Shown here: piece by piece, positions 1-12,894 of the stretch | How positions within the stretch are numbered: the first letter of the stretch is position 1 | How the letters are laid out: the number at the start of each line of letters is the position of its first letter | Source: Gyrodactylus bullatarudis | Lineage: Eukaryota; Platyhelminthes; Monogenea; Gyrodactylidea; Gyrodactylidae | Reading direction: 5' to 3' | Assembly: GCA_012064415.1 (NCBI GenBank) | Contig: SSNU01000135.1 | Span: forward strand, 1 to 64,000 | DNA length: 64,000 nucleotides | Notes under the pieces: model-generated | Database searches by the model: none | Seen by the model: the letters and a program-made list of their open reading frames with translations, nothing else | What the model was told of the DNA's origin: nothing | Program-made: the position numbers and the translations under genes

Positions 1-284
1 CTAAATGTCAAATTACTCGAAAACTACACGTTGAAAAATTTTTTTGGTTGATATTTTTTACTTTCACATCAAACTCTACCATTCCTCCAAATTTTATCGT
101 TACCTACTTTTTTTGCTAGACTGTGTATATTATAGTATTAATTCTAGGAATGTTAAAAAGAGGATCTATTGTAGCGAATTTCTTTAATTTTTTATCTCAT
201 TGAAATGACAAGATCATTGTAAGTGTTTTGTAACTCCAAGACTTGAAAGTTCATCTTTGGGAATCAGAATTTTAAGATTTTTTT

Positions 285-385
285 AGACTAGCCAAGTGTC
301 CCTGATGTAGACGTGTTTCGTGAGTACACCATTGCCAGCAACAGCACCTACACACTGTTTTTTGTTCCTAGTTCGAATCCTGACC
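285..385 (+). repeat. tRNA-derived SINE-like repeat
   Basis: An A-box-like TAGCCAAGTGT near 292 and a B-box-like AGTTCGAATCCTG near 370, about 80 nt apart, suggest RNA polymerase III promoter ancestry. The string CCTACACACTGTTTTTTGTT (348-367) recurs at 23591-23610 beside another tRNA-like block. No complete cloverleaf is evident, so this is not called a tRNA gene. Confidence 0.4.
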
Positions 386-1339
386 ATGGTGTACTGACTA
401 GTCCAAATTTTGATGAAACGCGTCTACATTTGCCAGCGTGAATATTTCTTACTATGTCTTCTCTTCCAAGTCCAGATAGACTAAGTTATTTTTAGGATAA
501 GATACCGCAAGGTTTAATTCAGGTAGCTACTGTAGACAAAGTCTCAACTGCAAGCACCTCAGCAGTCAAAGACTCTGAGGATAATATTATCGATGGAAAC
601 TTTAATGAGAAAAATTTCCCAAATTTTTTGCTCTTTCATTTTGAATGCCATTTTTGTGTTAATTTTTAGTATTTAAATAATAAAGAAGGAACCATGATAT
701 ATCACTTTGATAGCAAAGAACAAGCATTGAAGTCTGTATTCCTTCTAAACGATCCCAGTGATCGAAGAAAAAGTTTTTCTTTAGAATCTAAAGTTTAGAT
801 ACAAGAAAGTACTTTTAATTACCTCTTAATTTGGGACTGGAACCATAATTTCTCAAGAGTGGCTTGTTTGTTATACGCAAATAAATATTATTATGCCTTA
901 TTTTCGAATAAAGAATAGAATTTAATTTATTTTTGTAAAAAGTAGTATCTGTAAAATAAAATTATTAACTTTTACTGTATTTGGAGAATGATTTATCTAT
1001 CATCTTCAAAATGTGAAAGAAAACGAGTCAGGAAAGTAAAATTCTAATAATTCATCTTATTACAAATGTTTTTAATATACACAGTTCTCCTGGCAACCAT
1101 TGTATTTTATATTCAATAATGATTATGTTTATTAAATACATTAAATTATATTTGAATTCTAATAATAATAATTAAACATGTCATCAGAGATATTCAAGCT
1201 CTGTACGATAGAAATTTTCAAATACGTCCGAAAATCCACATAAATGTCATAATTGGAAAAGTAGAAGAAGGATATATTAACACTAAATGTACATTTCTCA
1301 AAGGTTCATCAGTAGTTTCTCTTTGATAATGATAAAAAG

Positions 1340-1610
1340 TTAAAAGAAGAATGAATATACAAATAATGAAAGAAATAGTAAAAGATGAATAAAATTAGAA
1401 TGTAATATGTAAGCTGAAAAAACACCAAAACTCTCCAATAAATAGGGACAGTGAAGAGTAAAGTGAAGTAGCTTACATAGGCCAGGATAGTTGAAGTTTA
1501 TAGGAATAATTCTTTTGAATACATAGGTTTGGTTTTTATAAATTTATGAAGAATTTCTCCTTCACCAACACTCAAAATCAGTATAAGAACGGCAAAGGAT
1601 CCGAGAATCA
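1340..1610 (-). mobile_element. Tail fragment of a Penelope-like element
   Basis: 1356-1495 is almost identical to 10317-10435, which lies just past the GIY-YIG coding remnant of the Penelope-like copy at 10317-11170. The upstream string CACTAAATGTACATTTCT at 1281 recurs at 50857 beside the second Penelope-like copy. This is a 3'-end copy with no protein domain left. Confidence 0.6.
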
Positions 1611-3239
1611 AATTTTTATTCAAATTTATTTACCAAAATTATTAGATTGTAATGGGATTGAATATATTCTACTTGATCCTGTTCTTCTTAATTTTAGAAA
1701 TGAATTATAAATAATCTTCTTTTGGTTTCACATCATAACCTAATGTTGTATACCAACTGAGATCAAAAGTCAATAAATGGTTTTATATTCGAAAGTAGAA
1801 TATAAAATTCAAATTTAAGGTCTCATCTATATTCACTCTTCATTTGGCCCACTTGTAGTGATTTATACTGACTTCCTCTAAATCATTCCCCATCCAGGTA
1901 AGGTTGATTGCTTTAAATTCACCCTGTCAACAATTTATTTAATAAAGACAGGAAATCTTTTTTTAAATTTATCAGATAATTCCTCTTAAAAACTCTCTGA
2001 TTCTTTCAATGAATCAATACAAAAAGTACAAACACTTTTTGAGCAAAGGTTTCAATGAATACTATTCATTAGAGATGTAAAAAAATTTTAAACCTATTTT
2101 AAACACCTACTCGAATGATAATACTATGAATTCTTAATATTATTCTATATAAGATCAAGTACCAAAATGCTTGTGCGTGATGATATTCAAGTTTAAAGGT
2201 CAGACTTTTTTAAAATTGCCGCTAGATTTTCAATGAATTTTTACTACGTTTTCACTAAAATTTCGAATATCTTTTTTGCTCATAAGGCTTCAAAGGTTTT
2301 TTTCAATGAAAATAGTAATAGAATCATGTTAGGATCATTTCTGTTAAATTTTTTTATTCCACTATACCTACAAGAAAATTTAGAGAAAATGGGCAATGCA
2401 CGATCATGCATGGGATTACAAACGAATTTTCAGTTATTTTAGATCTCACACGTCATTATTATCAAAATTATAAGTGCAAATTTCATGGAAAACTTTGATT
2501 TAAAAAAAGGTCAAAATTCGTTTTCAATTCTAATATGTACAATTACACTTTCCCTGGGTGAAAATGTGGTTCAGCAGTTCGAAGTATATAAATTTTTTTC
2601 CAAAATTATTTTAGAGAGTGCCAAAGTTTCATTGTTTTCAGTAGAAAATCTCTCAAATTTGATATTAATACTTTCAAGTAGTCATCAAAGATTGAGAGGT
2701 TTCTGATAGAAAGAGTTGATCCATAAGAATTTACTTTTACTTATATTGAAAATTGATTGGGAGAGAAATATTTAAGCTTTCATCATGCGAAAAATGGCCG
2801 AAACCAAATTCAGCGAATTCTCCCATTCAGATTCTGACCCAGGCTAGAAATCGAAAATTTCCAAAACCTATCTCTAGCTCTTGAATAAATAACACATTTC
2901 AGTGGTCACATAAATTTTTCAACTGACTCTTTGGATTGCCAACTTTCAACCTGATTAGCTGCATATTTTAAAGGCTCAAATATTCGTGGATTCCGAGTAA
3001 GAATAAACCTTTGGTTGGTATCTTGCTCACACGAAATTTTCTCTTAGTTCATAGAAAATTTAAATCTCAGTCTACTTCAATTTTTAAATTGGCTTTCAGA
3101 AAATTTCCGACTATTTATATTACCGATAGCCAAGTTAATTATGTAATTATCGGATGAATAACCCGAGTTTATTTCATAATTTTTTGCAGTCAACTTTCAT
3201 CTAGAACATTCTGTTCTTAATGTTTAAAAAGACTATGTA

Positions 3240-3731
3240 AAGCTGATTGATATGAAGTTGGGAATCTATGATTTTTACAGAAATCTCGATATTTTCATCA
3301 ACAATTCGAATATTTATGGAATCCTACTCATGTTGCCACTTTTACCATTTGAAGAAAAAAATTCAGAAAAAAACTATTTTTATGAAAAATATGGCCATTT
3401 TCCAAATTCCCATTTGGCGCCAAAATCACATTTTTTCAAACTTTGAACCGAATTGATTTGATCAAAAGAGGTATTTCAGGATCAAGATTGGACAAGAAAA
3501 TCAATTCAACTGAATCTTATCTGATGCATAGCCTTTTTATCGTTTGGGAGCTACTTGAAATGAATGAAATTTCGATAATTCAAAATCTCTCGAAAATGAG
3601 GTAACTGTCGGTAATTTGACGGTGCTAGTCAGCTTTATTAACTAATCTTGATCCTGAATAACCCCTCTTGATCAGTCTTAAAAAATCGAGGATTTCGTAA
3701 AAATCCTAGATTCCCAACTTCATATCAAGCA
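3240..3731. repeat. Inverted-repeat MITE (GTTGGGAATCTA family)
   Basis: The left end (GATATGAAGTTGGGAATCTA) and right end (TAGATTCCCAACTTCATATC) are near-perfect inverted repeats, and the similarity continues inward. It is about 490 bp. A larger relative with the same internal sequence is at 44393-45078. Confidence 0.8.
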
Positions 3732-4898
3732 ACTTCATTAAATGAAGTTCATTTGAGCACTGCTTTTTTTCTCAAGATATTTATTCTCACCCAAGAGTAT
3801 ATTCAATCTACAACGATGAGCTTGAATATGTATTTCAAAATAGCTAAAACTTTGTGGAAATATATCTAGATAAGGACACATACTTATATTTTGAGATATA
3901 TTGTTCTTGACTAGCTTTCTGGCTCAGTGTGTATCCTACCCATCATGAATCAATTTTTGCAGGTACAGAGCTCGAATCTTCTGCGCAGTAGAATTTTAAA
4001 TTATTTTCTAGATTTATCATCTTAGAGTTTACAGCAAAACTTTTAGCATTATTCAATTTGCCAGAGTATTCTGACCGTTTCTATTACGATAATTTTTTAA
4101 AGAAAAGCGGTACTCTACTATGCATTAGAGAACTCATTCATCTTGTATTATTATTTGGTTTAGTTTTAATGTGGTAAAACTTTTGTGAAATCAGAAACAT
4201 AAGAAGATTAATTTCTTTTCATTCTTTAAAGCATCGCTAAACTAATATATCAGAGAGATTATATTCTCCTTATTAATACATTTTGTTTGTAACAATGATT
4301 CGCCTATTTCAATAAAAAAATGCATTACATGAGTTATTATTGAAAAGTAAGAATGTGAGGTGGGGTTAGTAGGAAGAGAGATAATCCATTCAAAGATCAA
4401 TTCTTAGTTATCAAGTTGTAAGCGCATAAAAAAACTCGAAAGGATGTCTTTTATGACTCTATTATTCAGAAGAAAGGGAGACCCAAAGAGAATGTTATCA
4501 AGGTTCATCGCTGAGAACTTTTTCGAAAACTTTTTCAAATAATGACCACTTTTAGACACTGACAATGGCAAACTTTTTTTATTTCAAGAGATGACTTCAA
4601 GGTGATCATATTTTCGAATTCTGCGTTTATTCAAAAACGAGTCATCTTAGAAGCGTCATAACATTTCACGAAATAATTGTAGTGTAATGTACCATAGTTC
4701 ATTGGAAAGAATTTTAATTTTCCTTTCAGAAAAGTGTTACCTTGAAAATAGAATCATAGCTTGAGAAAGTTACCCTTCCCATTTGTGACCCGCTGGGGCT
4801 CAAACGGTTTATAAGAATAAAATACTACTGTAGAGACTGTATCATTTACATTTTATTTTCTCACCACTTTAAAAGGCGATAGTAATCTATTACCATTT
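3732..4898. other. Intergenic, nothing recognised
   Basis: AT-rich sequence with no supported ORF, RNA gene or clear repeat boundary. Confidence 0.4.
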
Positions 4899-5603
4899 CT
4901 ATAGGGGATAATTACAAAAAGTAGAAGCTTCTAGATGAAATTTTTAAAAAGTAGAAGATAGAACATCGATCAACTAGAAGGTATATTCAGTGTATTTACA
5001 AAAAGTAGAAGAGTATTAGGACATTTTCATTCAATAGAAGTACACTTTATTATATAATATAATACAATTTACACTTAATAGATGTTTTTCGAACACACTT
5101 TTCAGTAGAAGTATTATTTTTTTAATCTTACAAATAATAGAAGTAACTAGAGCACACGTTGCAACTAATAGAACAGATTTAGGAACATATTTCATTTGCC
5201 CTGGATCTTTAAGGGTTATAATACCTTTATAATTTACTAATTTCAAATGTCCTAGAATTCTCTTTCATGATGAAATTTCCGAAAAATTTAGAAGGAATTA
5301 TAAACTGTCTCAATCTATCGCAGGATACTATCAAGTAAGATGTGCAGATCTTGTTTGTCAGATTATCTTTAAATTCTACAAAAGCGATGATGGATTATTT
5401 CACCAAACTAAACATTTATCATGTCAGTGTGCAGAAGTAAGCGCGTGAATAGTGTAAAATTTGTATTGAACGAAAATTTCCTAATACTCTTCTACTTTTT
5501 GTAAATACATAGAAAATACCTTCTAGTTATTGATGACCTATCTTCTACTTTTTGAAAATTTCATCTAGAAACTTCTACTTTTAGTAGTTATACCTTACTA
5601 TAG
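4899..5603. repeat. Fold-back element with periodic TAGAAG motifs
   Basis: The arms at 4899-5010 and 5485-5603 are inverted copies: CTATAGGGGATAATTAC against GTAGTTATACCTTACTATAG at the ends, and TTTACAAAAAGTAGAAGAG against CTCTTCTACTTTTTGTAAA inside. TAGAAG or a close variant recurs roughly every 30 bp from 4922 to 5170. Total length about 705 bp. No transposase is encoded. Confidence 0.8.
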
Positions 5604-5956
5604 GCAAATAATTTTAATTTCTTTCCCAAGTTAATTTCCTGAAGAATATTCGGTTTCATCATTTTAATGTATCGGCATTTTTTTAATTCAAAAAAGCTTC
5701 TATAATTTTCAAACTGATCACAGTAAAAATAAATATACATGTGGTAGCCGACTCGCATTCAAATCATAGAAGTAACAGGGATTCGTATATTCTCACTGGA
5801 AGATCAGAGGGGAATGTATCGCATACACTATGCGTAGGCTAGACATTTCCAGTATCAACTATAGTAGAGTTTTTCTATTCAACCTGGGAGTTACTCTACT
5901 TCCTAAGTTCATATACTGAACAGATCCTAATAATTACAATCTTTGGATATTCTTAA

Positions 5957-6735
5957 AAAGCTAAAAAAAATGAAGATGGGAATTTAAGATTTTTACAAAA
6001 TTCTCAATTTTTGATCAAGATTTTTTTGAGAATCTAGTTAAGAAGAAAACTCAATTGATGATGGGGTGGTTCTTGAAATTTGAATCAGCATATTTGACTT
6101 CTTTGTCTAATCGTGATCCTGAAAATCAACTTTAGATCAATCTCCTACACTTTGAAATCAGCAAAAATTTTCAACTTGAGATTTGAAATATGTCATGATT
6201 TCCTTAAAAATTGATTTTTTTCTATTCATATCGTATGAGTGGGTCTCATAATCTTGATTTCCAAGAAATTCTCTATCAAATTCAATTTCTTGATGAAAAA
6301 ATTGAAAATATACTAAAAATCCATCAAGAAAGGCGATGCCAAGTTTGTTAAAAGAATAGCGCTTTATTTCGTGGCATACTCATCAGCTTTTACAAAGAAT
6401 TACAAGAAATGATGAAAATTAATCTGATTGGCCCTTCTTTTTGTTCACCTCCTCAAAGGTGAGTGCGTGTGTGCTTCTTTTGGTACTTCTCTGTGGTTTT
6501 CTTGGTATTAGTATTATGCATGAACATTTGATGGTGTGTATACTAGTTCTTTGTATGTCGTCTTTCAATGGAAAAGATCATTCCTTGAAAATTGAATTTT
6601 TTTCTATTCATATCGTATGAGTGGGTCTCGTAATCTAGATTCCCAAGAAATTCTCTTTCAAATTCAATTTCTTGATGAAAAAATTGAGAATTTAGTATAA
6701 AATAATAAATTTCCATCTTCATATTAATATATTAG
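5957..6735. repeat. Composite MITE (ATGAAGATGGGAATTT family)
   Basis: The left end ATGAAGATGGGAATTTAAGA faces right-end AATTTCCATCTTCATATTAA at 6708-6727. The internal block TTTTTTTCTATTCATATCGTATGAGTGGGTCTC type occurs twice (about 6213 and 6598). 6360-6395 resembles an arm of the hairpin at 48830-48981, suggesting a nested insertion. Confidence 0.55.
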
Positions 6736-9719
6736 GTGTACTTGGATTAAAAGTTCCTTTTTATTGATCTTTTGAAGTTCAACCTGATTATTAACATCTT
6801 AAATTATTCATGCGTCCATCAGACCGGTCTGCAAATGAATTGAGGTTGTCTTTCTTTCTTCCCTGAGTCTCTAGTTCTCTAGATTATTACTTTAGAATGT
6901 TTGAGCACACTTTTTCAATATTGAAACTGATCTCGGCGAAAATTCAAAGTAAATGAAATATCGCAAAAGGAAATCGTCGTAAAAGGGGTCTCAAAAGTAC
7001 ATTCAAACTTTGAAGGGTCACTCAAAAGCAGTCTGAACACTATATTGCATTTTCCATATTTTCCTCTTTGTAATCAGTAGGCCGGTAAAAATTTGCTAAT
7101 TTCAGTCATAAAATAAACAGCTCATTTTAGTACTAATGATATTTCGAGTAATCTTTCCTAGTAAGTGAGATAAAATGTCTAAAAATGTCGATATTTTAAT
7201 CAAAAACTTTATCAGTCCTTTAGATCCATTACTGATACTGTAAAAGATTCCTTTCAAAAAATCCCTAGTTTCAAATCCATCCAAGGAAAATTAAGAAACC
7301 AATATTCTAGTAATTTTTTTAAAATTTACTAATATAAGTGATGCCTACAGTGTAGGCCCTACAATCAAGTGGTTGGCATGTGTGGTGTGATCTTTCTCAA
7401 TGCTCAAAAATGTTCTAACAAAGAACGAATGATTCAAGATGGGCAATCCAAAAAAGCAATTTTATAATCGTATTATTTAAGATCAATAAATTTAATTTAA
7501 AAGACTCTCGTAATTTACCTAGAAAACGATGTTTATTTCATGTCGATTTTATGAAATCAAAAATGTCGAAATTTAAGATGAAATTGTTGAAAAGTTTTAC
7601 CGGCCTAGTAATCAGTGATTTGATAGTCAGTCAATGTAAAATCGGTCTTTTCGAAGAAGCAATTCTAGTTTTCTCCTAATGTCATAATAAAAAATTTTTC
7701 AACAATCAAAAATTAATATCAAAATAGAAATAAAAAATCCTTTTCCTATATCGAGCTAAGCCTATTGCATCGGGGTTTACATTAGAAAGTTTTATGCATA
7801 ATCGATACCAACTAAAACTGGTGATTTCCAATATCAAGTGATTATTTAAACACACATCTTACCGATTTTTATGAATGCACGAAAATTTTATTTCAGTGGA
7901 ATTGTTAGATAAGAATTTATGATTTTTTAGTCATTACCTTTTAATAAGAAAAGACACGACTGAACCATTTCATGGACATTTTTAAGACTCAATTCAAAGT
8001 TCTACATTAGGTTAACTCAAATTTTTTTACAACTTTTTCGGCTATTTACTCATTCGATAGAGAACTAAATTTTGAGAAAAAAGTCCTTTTGAATTAAATA
8101 ATTGAATTGGATAGTTAATAAAATTCACTTTTTTAAGCAATCTGTATTACTTTTCGGATGGAAATTATTCTGTTATTTATTCAAATCCCTTCGTTAAACA
8201 TATACATTTTGGGTACGTTCCTTGATTCTTGATTTGAAAATATGATTAGAATTTATTTAGCAATCCTTTGGTTGAAACTAAAAGGCTTCATAAATTCGAG
8301 TTCTTAATTTGAAAATGTTCACAATTTTGTTTATCTTATTCTGGAAAGGTATTTTGAAGCGAAATTTGGTGGGATTATATTTAAATACTTGAAGATTTGT
8401 TTTCTCATATCGATGGGCGGTTTAAGTAGTTTTCCAAAAAAGTCTAGTATATAGGGCGAACCTCACGTAAAAGGGTTAAAGGGTTAAATTCTCAAGCAAT
8501 CCCTTCATGTCCTATAGGAAATGCTATCTCAAGAATATTTAATTAATTTTATTGAGTCCATGTTATACAGTAATACTCAAGTGCTTCTCATTTTGTATTA
8601 TAACTGTGATGGGATTAATTAAATCATCCATGATTATTATCATTATCCCTTGAAAATCATGTCGCTCAGACTAATAATCTTCAAATAAACGACAAGAATT
8701 TCAAATTATCCATCTTTATTGATTTTATTTTATTCAAATTTAAATCCTTATATGCATACAGTTCCTTACATTCCAGACTGATTCTATCCTCTCTCTATTC
8801 TCTTGGTCGTCTACAAATTTTGTTATCAATAAACTAACTTTGATGAATTCCAACCGGTATTCTGAATTATGATTCCCTTCATAGTAATAATAGTAATTGC
8901 CGTATTATTAATACACAGAGAGCAAATTTATTTTAATCTTTTCTTAGAATAAACTATGCTTCTATTTAATTTTCTAATCTTTGCTCTGGAAAAGGTGTAT
9001 ATACAACCCAAATAGGTAACTAGCCAACAGTATTTATTGAAAACAGTAATGAAAAATTGCAAGTTGACGCTGCTCACAAGGGAAAATATTACAATTTACT
9101 CACTTCTTGTAACCACTTTTGTCTTCTTTTCTTGTGCGCATCGTTTTTTTCCCAAAACCACTTTTGGAATTTCGAAAAGTAGGCATAACCATGATGAATT
9201 GTCCTCTACAAAATGTATGCCTTACATTATCTAGGTACTATATTCTATGAGAATCGTTATTACTCTCTCATGAGTTGTTCAGACAAGAAAATTCTTACCT
9301 TAGCCTAATAATGAAACCGACATCTTCCATTGAATTAATATTGAAAAGATTCAAGTACAGTAGTTTTTAGAATTTGACTCTGTTTATGTTTATGAAAAAC
9401 AAATGAGTTTTCAAAAATACGTACTGAATAAATTCATGATTTACTTAGGATTCTGTTTGATCACACTGAACGAACCAGAAAACTTTTCCAAAATTGAGTT
9501 ACATGATAATAAAAACTCTAAATTACAATCCTATTAATTAGCAAGTGGAGCGGGGAGGATTCTATTAGGATAAATTGAAACTTTTGATCTCAATATAGAC
9601 TTCCTCTACTTTGATCATCAAAATGTTTATTTTATTGCATTCATTTTGAAATTGAATTCTCTACTGCTGCTTTTGATATTAAAATTAAATTTATATACTA
9701 AATAGAATATGTGTTCAAA
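6736..9719. other. Intergenic, nothing recognised
   Basis: AT-rich with poly-A/T runs. The open frames at 7102-7284 (-) and 9037-9234 (+) lack domains. I see no supported gene. Confidence 0.4.
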
Positions 9720-9889
9720 ACCTGTGGAATATATATAGGCACCCCTATCCTTAAATCATATTTCTTTCATTTTCTGCTAACCAATATGAAGAATTGTTTT
9801 GAGTTTTTTTAAACTTCACAGTGCATCTTATGCATTGTATGATGAAATGAGAGAAATGTGTATTAGTGAAAAAATGTATTAAATATCGT

Positions 9890-10160
9890 GGATTAAAAAC
9901 ATTGTCAGGCATATTTTTATGGACAAAAATATAGGCACCCTTGAGAAAAAGATGTTGAAATTCGGTAATACCGACTTTAGAATTTACGACCCTTTGAATC
10001 CTTCTTTTATTAACATCGATATTGAGGAATTTTTTACCATTTATCGACGGTTTCTGCTCAAGTTCTTTTAGTTTTCTGGGGTTTCTTAAGGAAACTGTCT
10101 TTTTGAGATCTTGCCAGAGATTTTCAATAATATCAAGGTCGGGATTCATTGAATGCCACT
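9890..10160 (-). pseudogene. Tc1/mariner transposase remnant
   Basis: On the minus strand the frame reads W-H-S then NPDLDIIENLWQDLKK, RNPRKLKELEQ and NSKVGITEF. This is the C-terminal catalytic segment of Tc1/mariner transposases (SPDLNPIENLWDELK), including the third acidic residue. The first two catalytic aspartates and the DNA-binding half are absent upstream, so it is a truncated, inactive copy. Confidence 0.8.
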
Positions 10161-10316
10161 AATAAATTTTCCCGTTTTAATTTCAGCTATTCTTTTGTTT
10201 TTTTGGAAATGTATAAGAAATAGATATATTTAAAACCATATACGTATTTCTTAAAGCATCATCCGTGGCATTGCTTTAAAAATGATAAAAGCTAAAAGAT
10301 TCATTCAAGATAATAT

Positions 10317-11170
10317 TTTACAAATAATGAAAGAAATAGTAAAAGATGAATAAAATTAGAATGTAATATGTAAGCTGAAAAAACACCAAAACTCTCCAAT
10401 AAATAGGGACAGTGAAGAGTAAAGTGAAAAAGCTCACAGAGTTGAAGGTTATAAGAATAGTTTTTTTGAACACATAGATTGGGTTTGTATAGATTAATAA
10501 AGAATTTCTCTTTGACCCATACATCATTGCTGTCATCTCCAGGGTTTTTGTACAGAATGGAAAAATTCGAAACTGAAGCAGCATGTTTCTCATGTTTGAT
10601 ATGCCTAGTTACCGCAGTATTCTTATTCAGATGATCACTTTATCTTGTAGGCAGCTTCCTAATTGTTCTACCAATGTAAGAAGCACCACAATCACATTGG
10701 AATTTATAGATTAGTAGAGTCTTCTCCTCCGATTTGAGTAAATCTTTATGAATCAAACTAAACAGTCTCTGTGTTTTAAATACAATTTTCAATTGTATAT
10801 TATTGTAATTTTGATTGATGAGATTGTTAAGTCTTCTTCTAATGCCATTACTAAAACCGTCGCCTTGAAGTTGAGTCTCATGAAAATTTTTGTTTTCTCA
10901 ATTTCATCTGTATTTACATCTTCATCGCTATTATCTGAAATATTGATGAATTTGTCTACAAATTTCTTAGGATAACCATTCTCCATCAGAGACAACTTTG
11001 AATTCTCTATTTCATTAGGCCATTCCTCCGGACTTGCTATTCTTCTTATCCTCTTCCCTAGACCAATCACTAAGCCAACTTTATGCGAAATAGGACTGAA
11101 ACTGGCATAATGAAGATATTTACCATTGTCAGTCTTCTTCTTGAAAATATTTCTCAGGATTGATTGATTC
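10317..11170 (-). pseudogene. Penelope-like retroelement remnant with GIY-YIG domain
   Basis: The minus strand in broken frames encodes a reverse-transcriptase C-terminal part (KKKTDNGKYLHYASFSP, IGLGKRIRRIASPEEWP, NGYPKKFVDKFI). It is followed by a GIY-YIG endonuclease: KFQCDCGASYIGRTIRKL, a TAA where the family has an ordinary codon, then SDHLNKNTAVTRHI and NFSILYKNPGDD to FFINLYKPNLCV. The order RT then GIY-YIG is that of Penelope-like elements. Frame breaks near 10800 and 11070 and the internal stop show it is dead. Confidence 0.8.
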
Positions 11171-12894
11171 TTTTTTGGTCGAATTTTCTTGATTATTATC
11201 TTGCTGGAAGTTCCAATTTGTCTCTTCTATTTAAAGCATATTAACACTGACTGATATATTTTACTCTAATATCTGTTGGTATTTTTCAGATTTCATCATT
11301 CGAAACTTTTTTTCTATTTCCTGACACAGAAAAACATTCCTAGAAAATTAGTACACCTCCAACATGGTTTAGAGTGGGTAGCGTCTACTTTTCATCATGT
11401 GCAGAATTCATCTGTCTAACAACGTAAAGTTGGTCTGCAGCCCCAAAAAGTTCCTTAAATCATAATATTGAGTTTGGAAATTCTTGAGACTGATTTTCGA
11501 TTACTTTTACTTATTTCTAACGCACCGATTTATTCTTTTTCTCCAAGAAGGAATTTTTTCCTGGGCAACGTTCTTGGAGACCACTGTTTTCGATAATTCG
11601 CTTTATGTTTCGGCTCGAAATTTCTTATCCTTTTTTTCTAATTTCACTTGAAATAAGTTTGGTTAATTCGAACAAGAAACCTGATTCAAAAATTCATTGA
11701 AAAATGTTAAATTGAAATTATACACATCTAAGTAAAATTTCAATCGTAAGAAATGTTTTCTGCTCTCGATATATCCTATCAGATGAACGCGTAAACTCGA
11801 AAAGTTGAAAATTATTCCTCACTCTAGTAGAGAGAGAGATAAAGAGGGTTAATTATTTTAGTCGGTTCCCCTTCTTGATACACACAAAATTTAAATTTGA
11901 AGACAACAGCTGCCTGATTTCCTCAAAAATATTTTGAGCTTGCTGACTCGAAGAAATCTTTCGACATCACCTAAGCAACAAAAAAGAAAGGGGAGGCAGA
12001 AAAGACGATTACCAACAAATAATCGCACATTCAACCCCCATTGGTCAATCTTGGAAGAATAGAAGTCGGTGTTTGGTCTGAAGAGAACCAACGAAAATAA
12101 AGCTTTATTTACCAATAATCCTTCGTTCGTTCTTAACACTAGCATGACTTCGAGTCAGCAAGCTCAAAAAAATTTAAATTATTTTCCATATCTTGCCGAT
12201 TAATAGAGGAGATCTTTTAAAAAGTTTTATGAATTGGAATTTTCCTCATTGTATTATCCTGTAATATTGATTTCTTGAACCATTTAATGTTACAATTTAA
12301 TGTTATCCAAGGTACTTAACATGTAATGTACTTTCTACCTCATCACATCCAACTTTACAACAAGTCCTCTCTTCTATAGAATAGAAATGTGAATATTCTG
12401 CTACATTCATATTTGTGTCCAATGTGGATACATTCTTATGGACTCCCTTAAGATTTCTTATCAAACAGTGATCCACATTCGCTTGTAAAATTTCTTAATC
12501 CTAAGGTTAAAGTTGATGATGAGAATATTTACTATTCTTGCAAAGAGTCAGCCTAAATCAACTAACTAGGAACTGAACAAGTAACTATAATTACTTCCTT
12601 GGATTACGCCAGTAGCCTGAGTCATTCTTTGGTCAGGAACAGTTCTTAAACACTCATTTTAGCGTTTACAATCTAGTTCTTCTTAGCGTAATCTTCTTCT
12701 AAGAGTAATCTAGTCTCCATTTTTCTTTGAAATAAATAAAACTTACGTCTCAAAAAATGTCGAGAAAGGCTTCCTCTGTATTTGAGAAAGTATCACTGTA
12801 TTATAAACATCTCCATTAGAAAGAGATTCGAAAATTTCAGCAAAATTTTATACAAATGTCAGTATGCAAGAACCTCGGATAGTAGTGAATTAAA
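11171..12894. other. Intergenic with a 240-bp inverted-repeat pair
   Basis: 11931-11952 (TTTTGAGCTTGCTGACTCGA) is inverted at 12149-12169, framing about 240 bp of less AT-rich DNA, possibly a small MITE. The open frame at 11891-12145 (-) lies inside it and has no recognisable domain. 11280-11310 resembles the start of the repeat at 15157. Confidence 0.45.

Larger units (their letters stand above)
1..3239. other. AT-rich intergenic DNA
   Basis: Apart from the SINE-like repeat and the Penelope-like tail, I see no coding signal. The open frames at 2233-2442 and 2485-2706 are short, low-complexity and without recognisable domains. Confidence 0.5.

Noticed and set aside
2233..2706. Two adjacent short open frames upstream
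   Set aside because: Low-complexity, Phe/Leu/Ser/Asn-rich translations typical of AT-rich non-coding DNA.
4920..5170. CRISPR-like spacing of TAGAAG motifs
   Set aside because: The repeats are only about 7 nt, the spacing varies, and this is an inverted-repeat element in a eukaryotic genome.
11891..12145. 84-residue minus-strand open frame
   Set aside because: It lies within a small inverted-repeat pair and has no recognisable motif.
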